Origin: Rutstroemia sp. NJR-2017a BVV2 | Taxonomy: Eukaryota; Ascomycota; Leotiomycetes; Helotiales; Rutstroemiaceae | Assembly (NCBI GenBank): GCA_002946415.1 | Contig: NJPS01000069.1 | Location: 62,001-126,000 of the forward strand | Length of the DNA stretch: 64,000 nt | Direction: 5' to 3' | Shown: positions 58,653 through 64,000 of the stretch, piece by piece | How positions within the stretch are numbered: the stretch's first letter is position 1 | Layout of the letters: every line of letters starts with the position of its first letter | Notes under the pieces: model-generated | What the model was told of the DNA's origin: nothing | The model's input: only the letters and a program-made list of their open reading frames with translations | The model's database searches: none | Translations under genes and position numbers: made by a program

Positions 58653-59642
58653 ATGTCCAACTTCTACAACTCCCCACCCCCTCAAAACCCATACAGCGCA
58701 AGCTCGTCCTCCTCGGCCGCGGCCCAGAACCTGCAATTCTACCCCTCGACATACACACCGAACCCTGTTTCCGGCCACGCCACCCCGCAGCAAGCATACG
58801 GGTATGGGATCTCGCCTGCCCAGAGCTACGGCGGGGCCGCAGGCGGATATGGATTTGGAGCTGCGGGCGGCGCGCCGGGGGTGAGTGGGCGGATGGGCGA
58901 GAGCGGTGGGTTGAGAACGGGGTGGCTGGCGGCGTTTGGGACGGAGGGGTATGAGGGGGAGCCGCCGCTGCTGGAGGAGCTTGGTGTGAATTTTGGGCAT
59001 ATTAGAAGTAAGGTGTGTTAGGGATTCGTTCATTCTCTGTGCTGTCTATTGCGCATTCATTCTCAAATTACTGACGCGGTTTGGAACAAATAGACATTAG
59101 CAGTACTTAACCCCCTCGCCCGCATCGATCAGCATATAATGGACGACTCCGACCTCGCAGGACCAATCCTCTTCTTCCTCCTCTTCGGAACATTCCTCCT
59201 GTTTTCAGGAAAAGTACATTTCGGATACATATACGGGCTCGCGCTACTGGGCTCCTCATCTCTGCATCTAATCCTCTCCCTAATGTCACCGCCTATCGCG
59301 GCCGACGCCTCATCCCAGCAGCAAAACCCGTCGCATCTCTCCTCCACCCTGACGTATCCTCGCAGCGCAAGCGTGCTCGGCTACTGTTTATTACCCCTTG
59401 TGATGTCGAGCGTAGTGGGGATTATAATGCCGATGGATGGCCCGCTGGGATACGTGCTGACGACGCTGGCGATTGTGTGGTGCACGTATAGTAGTAGTGG
59501 GATGTTTTGCGCGGTGGGCAGGATGAGGGGTATGAGGGGCTTGGTGGCGTATCCGCTGGCTTTGTTTTATGTTGGGTTCGGGATCATGGGGATCTTTTCG
59601 AGTAGGGGATCAGGGACTTTGGGGAAGGTTGCGGGGGCTTAG
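58653..59642 (+). CDS. yip1: Yip1-family Golgi membrane protein
   Basis: Two exons, 58653-59012 and 59094-59642, with an 81-bp intron (TTACTGAC branch site), give 302 aa. The cytosolic N-terminus is Tyr/Gly/Ser/Ala-rich (MSNFYNSPPPQNPYSASSSS). A conserved block, EPPLLEELGVNFGHIRSKTL, joins across the splice site, then LNPLARIDQHIMDDSDLAGP. Five hydrophobic segments form the Yip1 membrane domain (ILFFLLFGTFLLFSGK, FGYIYGLALLGSSSLHLILS, GYCLLPLVMSSVVGIIMP, VLTTLAIVWCTYSSSGMFCA, ALFYVGFGIMGIF). Yip1 acts with Yif1 and Rab GTPases (Ypt1/Ypt31) in ER-to-Golgi transport. Confidence 0.95.
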
Positions 59643-60157
59643 AAGGTGGTATGGGTGCATTTTGGGGTCTGTAAGGGCTGGGAAGAAAAAGGAAAGGAAA
59701 GACCCGGTGATAATTATTCCAGGTATCGAACAGGAACTGGCTGGTTTGGGCGGCTTGGGAAAGACAAGACAAGATGGGCTCAGGTTATTTTTCGATTTGT
59801 AAGACTAGATTGGGGAATACTTGTACAGGATGGTTTTGGGACCACTGAGAAAACTTAGGAGCAAGCAAGCAAGCGAATGAATAGATGGCATATCAAAGAC
59901 ATGCAAGCAGTGTATTACTATCTAATCAATGCTGTCCATGTGTTTTGTAATAAGTGACTTTGCTGGGTTTATGAATATGCTTTATTGTATAACAATACTC
60001 TCATGAAGTCCAAACCAGTCCTATGCAGTCGGCCTGAGCCTAACCAATGCCCTTCTCCACTAAACTCCTTACCAGCCGTACCGTACCAATCATTCCATAC
60101 GCCGTTCCGAACCCATCCGTCCAACCATGCATCCATCCTCTTTCCATACTCCCCCCA
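59643..60157. other. convergent intergenic region
   Basis: This is 515 bp of 3' flank for YIP1 (plus) and the peroxin gene (minus), with AT-rich 3' UTR-like sequence. No gene was seen. Confidence 0.6.
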
Positions 60158-61983
60158 CTACTCCAACCCCATCATAACCTCATCACTAATCCCCCAATCC
60201 CTCGGTCTTGGGGGCCTATCATCGTCCGAATGTATACTCGCACTCCCTTTCCTACTCTTCCTTTCATCTCTCCTCGAACCACCCATCCTGAACCCGCTGC
60301 TGCTCTTGCTTTTTATACTCGAGTTATCTGAATATTCCGGAGGCGGGGTCCTAGAAGAAGAGAAAGAGGATAAGCGGGTACGATCTGATGTCGAATCGGG
60401 GCTTTCCTGGGTGGGAGTAGGCGAGGGTGTGATTTCGGTGCTGGAGCTTACTTCGACGAGTTCGGCATCACGATACCATTTTCGACGGCGGGTGTAGCGG
60501 CCCCAGCCATCTTGACCGCGGCGTCCGTTTTGCCACTGATAATTTTAGTCAATACAATGTATAGTAACGGATCAGGACTGGGAGTGTAAATGCATACCTT
60601 GTTGTCGTAGTAGATCCATCCGGAACCTCCATCACTATCTGCTTTGGCCTTAGAGCCACCTTCATCATTTTCGCCTGCCCCTTCTACAAGCCATCGACTT
60701 CCTTCAACCCATCTCCACCTAGCACCACCTCCCTCCACATCTGGTAATTCGAACTCTTCTTTTGGTGGGCAAGCATTCAAGTGCTCATCAGTCCATGGGG
60801 TTCTTTCGTATGCAAATAGCGAAGTAGTCCAACCAAGCCCTACCCAGCGACGTTGATTCTCATATAATATAAAAGTAAACTTTACGCCAGGCGTTTCCGG
60901 TCTTCTCTTTATAGCAGAATTTGCTGCGAGGGATGCCTCTTCCAGATTAGACGATCTGCGCGGTGGCAGAGGAGGCTTCTTCTCATTCCCATTGGTAGTT
61001 GGTGGTCCCAGAGCGTCTGTAAAATGTAGCCCCGTGATAGCTGTACAAATCCGTCTTACAGACGCTGATCTCCACAATATTGTTCTGGCGATTCGATTTG
61101 GTCTAGAATGCCAGGTCAAGAAAATTGTGCCCGAAACTAAGGCGATACGCTTGGTAGTGATGACTTGTAGTGGCGGCAGTGTCAGGATAATCCACATAGG
61201 AGTAACGAGAAGGATACGAATCAAAAGCGTTGTAAGCGCAGGTCGAGTAGTGGCAGAAGTTGCCGTTCGCTGGGTCGACAGGAAATCGGTCAACTGTAGT
61301 AGAGGATCTAAAAGCACATTACATCTCGAAGTGAATATCTTCAACGTCTCTACGATTTCGTCCAAGGTCTTCTGGTGCTTCGTGTTTGTAGCCTCCGAAT
61401 CCATCCGTTTGTGTCCTTTCTTTTGTTTCTCTCCCGTCCAACCCGTCGATGACAATGGAGAGTATCGCCGCGAATACATTCCGAGTATTAATCCTATAAC
61501 CACCACAAGCGGCCCCGCATATCGCATTACTACATCTCCATATAGTACAACCGCCCAAAAGCTAGCGACGAGCAAAAAGCTCTCCCAAGGATCCCCGCTT
61601 GTCCATGTTATTAGACCCACGATTTTATTGAGGGGCAACAGAAACGGATGAGAATATGCTAATGCGCGTGTAATCTGCGGAGGAGTCGCAAGTAGTAAGG
61701 GCGACTTTTGGTGGACGAGGATGGTCGACCTCTGTTTATTTGCAGACGAGGCATGCGAAAGTGTAACTGGGGAGAACGCGGCGATTGTTGGAGGGGTAGG
61801 ATCGGTACTGGCTAAGGATCCGCCATCGTCATCTTTCCTCGAGTTCGGAGTGCCAGACATTTGATGCAACCATGGAGTATCCTGTCAATCAAATTAGTTG
61901 TGCTGAAAGGGAAGGTGAATAATTTGGGTGGAGAGCCGGTGAGCTTGGGGCAGTTCAGTTGGGCAACATACAAATGCAGCCAT
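60158..61983 (-). CDS. dysferlin-domain peroxin of the Pex28-32/Pex23 type
   Basis: Three exons in transcription order: 61983-61972, 61881-60598, 60535-60158. They give 557 aa. The first exon encodes only MAAF and splices in frame to DTPWLHQMSGTPN, which is better than starting at the internal Met at 61860. Hydrophobic segments near residues 105-150 (SFLLVASFWAVVLYGDVVMR, PLVVVIGLILGMY) and near 235-270 (LIRILLVTPMWIILTLP) form membrane hairpins. The dysferlin domain follows: RRWVGLGWTTSLFAYERTPW, then ARWRWVEGSRWLVEG and GWIYYDNK, continuing across the intron into WQNGRRGQDGWGRYTRRRKW. The tail is Ser/Pro/Asp-rich. These proteins sit in ER and peroxisome membranes and control peroxisome number and size. 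The exact member (Pex23, 28-32) cannot be assigned by eye. Confidence 0.92.
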
Positions 61984-62662
61984 CGGACGTCATTGCTCAG
62001 AACAGGCTTTGCGACCGTGTGAGGGTGGAAAGTCAAACGGCAGTTCAACCAACGTCGAAAAAGCAGCAAACAAGTACAAGAGTCCGTGAGAAATGGAGTT
62101 GTAGTAATATTCGCTTCCCTACAGAGAAAGGAGAAATCTGAGACAAAAGGAAAAGAAAGTTGAAGGAATGATGATAACTTACAACGGAACAATGGGAGCA
62201 AACGCGACTCAGAGCGCCTCTCGGCTCAAATCTGGGGTACAGGACAATCACATGTCACCGATGGATTATGATCTTGTGAATGTAGTCTCACTGGTGCCAA
62301 CTATATGGAGACCACCGCTCGGGTAAGAGGGAGGGGATGATGGCTCGGTGCAGTAGAGGAAGGGAGATTGGAATCCGGTCAAAATCACGTACTGGAAAGC
62401 GCATAAGTTGTCCACGACCTCGCATTTGAAGGTTCGTGAAATGCAGTAATCCTGACGCTCAAACAAACTGCAAGAAAGCAAAGGTTTCAGCCTCGCGCTA
62501 AAATGATCACCATATTACTAATCACACCACGGCAATCATTCACGCTAACGAGTTAACGAATTCCGTGATCCAGAAAACTTGAGTTTCCATTGTCTAACTT
62601 TGCGCTTTCGTTGACAATTCGATTGTTGAACGGCAAAACTTTTCATCCGCACCACTGTCGAA
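61984..62662. other. divergent intergenic region
   Basis: This is 679 bp between the peroxin gene (minus) and the poly(A) polymerase gene (plus). It probably holds both promoters. Short frames only. Confidence 0.6.
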
Positions 62663-63981
62663 ATGTCTCGACAACCACCCCCTCCTGCTGGCCTACCTCC
62701 TCGCCCGCCTCCGTCGCGCCGAGAAATAGGTGATTCTTATCGTCCCGACCATGGCCGTCAAAATGATAACTACGTGCCCCACAACGCAAATCGCGATCGC
62801 GACACAATGTATCAATTCGGTGGTTCCAGATCCTACCCTCCACCACCTCCGCCGTCCTATGGAGGTTATGCCCCGGGCACTGAGCCTCGAGGACCAGCTG
62901 CAGATTCTTATCGATCCCGCTCATCTAGAGACGACAATTACCGTCCCCCGGAACGCGATTTTGACTTTCGCTATGATGCGCCACCATCAATTGATTTCCA
63001 AAATGCTGACAGATTCCGCCCTCGTTCTCCACCCCGAAACCGAAATCGCGACCATGGCCGTGATAACAGAAGGAACCTTCGGGGAGACAATCGCCCTGGT
63101 GGACGCAATAACTACCGTGGTAGAGGTGGTCCAAGGCTAGCATCAGATCGGGATTTCCTCAAAGGAAACCGTTCGCCCACTCCTGAGCTTATGCCGGGTA
63201 TGACCGACGAAAATGGGCAAGATGTTAGATACAGACCACTAGATGAATTATCTGATAGTGATGAAGCAGAGATGGACATGTCCGATGACGATGGAGAGCA
63301 ACCCAAGAAAAAGATAGCGCGCACTGACAGCAAGATCGCAGATGGTGACAGTGCTCCTAGATGGTCAAATCCAGATCCATACACGGCTCTACCCCCACCA
63401 GATGAGACACAGCAGAAGAAAAAGGATGTTGTCAAGCTTATTCGCAAAGCTCGTGTCACATCTAGCACCGACAATTCTACCAAAGCCATCGCCGCAGCTG
63501 ACGATTTCATTTCATTTGACTTTGATAACGATCCTGCTGAGCAATCTGCCGAGGAGAATGAAGATGATTATGAGCCTCCGCCATTCGAAGTGAGAGATCG
63601 TGCCTCCACAACTACTCAAGGCCGTTTCAGCCATCTCAATAATATTCGAAAGCATGACAGTCCACAGGAACCTCAAGCTTTGAATGTTCAACAAGCACAG
63701 GATCTTATCAACCAAAAAACCAATGGCCAGCAACAAACTGCCTTGAATACACCCCAGAAGAAAATAACCAAACATTTAGATATTTCTTCTGATCCCTCTC
63801 TGGGTAGCAGAAAGCGTACTGCTAACGATGAGATCAAGCCTCCACCTCGAGTAACCAAGGTCATCCCTGGCAAGCCCCCTGCGGTAAATGGATCACTACT
63901 AAGAGAATGGCGTTGTGACTCGACGACGGACGGCACCCCTTGGCTTCAGGATCATTCTGATACGTCTAACATGGGTCTCTG
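62663..63981 (+). CDS. Trf4/Cid14-type noncanonical poly(A) polymerase, N-terminal part, cut by the window end
   Basis: The first coding exon runs from 62663 to 63981 and is followed by a good donor (TG then GTAGGAG), so the apparent stop at 63983 is intronic and the gene continues past 64000. About 440 residues are visible. They form a disordered Pro/Arg/Asp-rich region (PPPPAGLPPRPPPSRR, many RD/RGD repeats), an acidic stretch (DSDEAEMDMSDDDGE) and basic patches (PKKKIAR, GSRKRTANDE). The exon ends at LREWRCDSTTDGTPWLQDHS and the following DTSNMGLW. That last segment resembles the sequence just before the nucleotidyltransferase core in Trf4/Trf5/Cid14, the catalytic subunit of the TRAMP nuclear RNA-surveillance complex. 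The catalytic domain lies outside the window, so the family call rests on this short segment. Confidence 0.7.
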
Positions 63982-64000
63982 GTAGGAGTTGTCCATCGAT

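Noticed and set aside
1..64000. tRNA, rRNA, CRISPR or complete transposon
   Set aside because: No cloverleaf-like set of conserved T-arm and D-arm sequences, rRNA segments, regularly spaced repeats, transposase or reverse-transcriptase motifs were found by eye. A tRNA scan would be needed to exclude tRNAs fully.

Overview
The window is chromosomal DNA of a filamentous ascomycete (Pezizomycotina). Genes carry many short GT-AG introns, mostly 41-120 bp, often with CTRAY-type branch sites. The gene set includes a fungal phytochrome hybrid histidine kinase, a Zn2Cys6 regulator, an RTA1-family protein, a cytosolic pyruvate carboxylase and a Pex28-32-type dysferlin-domain peroxin. A Leotiomycete such as Botrytis or Sclerotinia would fit, but that is inference and was not tested. 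No bacterial, phage, CRISPR, rRNA or convincing tRNA signal was seen. All gene models below were spliced by hand; every intron is GT-AG and the reading frame was checked across each junction.

Layout: 1-8674 holds no supported gene. A large Ser-rich protein resembling the Bfa1/Byr4 mitotic-exit regulator lies at 8675-12428 (+). The phytochrome follows at 14927-19317 (-, nine exons, 1221 aa). After a gene-poor 3.7 kb comes a small secreted six-cysteine protein (23077-23652, +). Then a Ufd1-like protein (24429-26938, -) and an F-box/zinc-binding protein (27427 onward, +) share a divergent promoter with GATA palindromes. A coiled-coil protein (30501-31203, -) and an SRA/YDG-domain protein (32890-34324, +) come next.

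From 35215 to 39940 (-) lies pyruvate carboxylase (eleven exons, 1196 aa), and from 42867 to 48249 (-) clathrin heavy chain (six exons, 1683 aa). A more accessory block, 49.8-57.4 kb, holds a tiny basic protein, a short-chain dehydrogenase, an orphan protein with a domain resembling the tail of fungal glycosyltransferases, an RTA1-like membrane protein and a Zn2Cys6 transcription factor. Housekeeping genes resume with PAM16/TIM16 (57733-58256, -), YIP1 (58653-59642, +), the dysferlin-domain peroxin (60158-61983, -) and the 5' part of a Trf4/Cid14-type poly(A) polymerase running off the end (62663 onward, +).

The genes do not form one pathway. They cover cell-cycle control, light sensing, ubiquitin and SUMO-linked turnover, anaplerotic metabolism, vesicle traffic (clathrin, Yip1), mitochondrial import and peroxisome biogenesis. 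The most unusual signals are at the gene-structure level. A 2-nt microexon is required to make the Zn2Cys6 motif. Pyruvate carboxylase has 8-nt and 12-nt exons. PAM16 has an exon that codes only for the start Met. The F-box gene has two possible C-termini, and the coiled-coil gene has a one-base frame break at a C5/G5 run.
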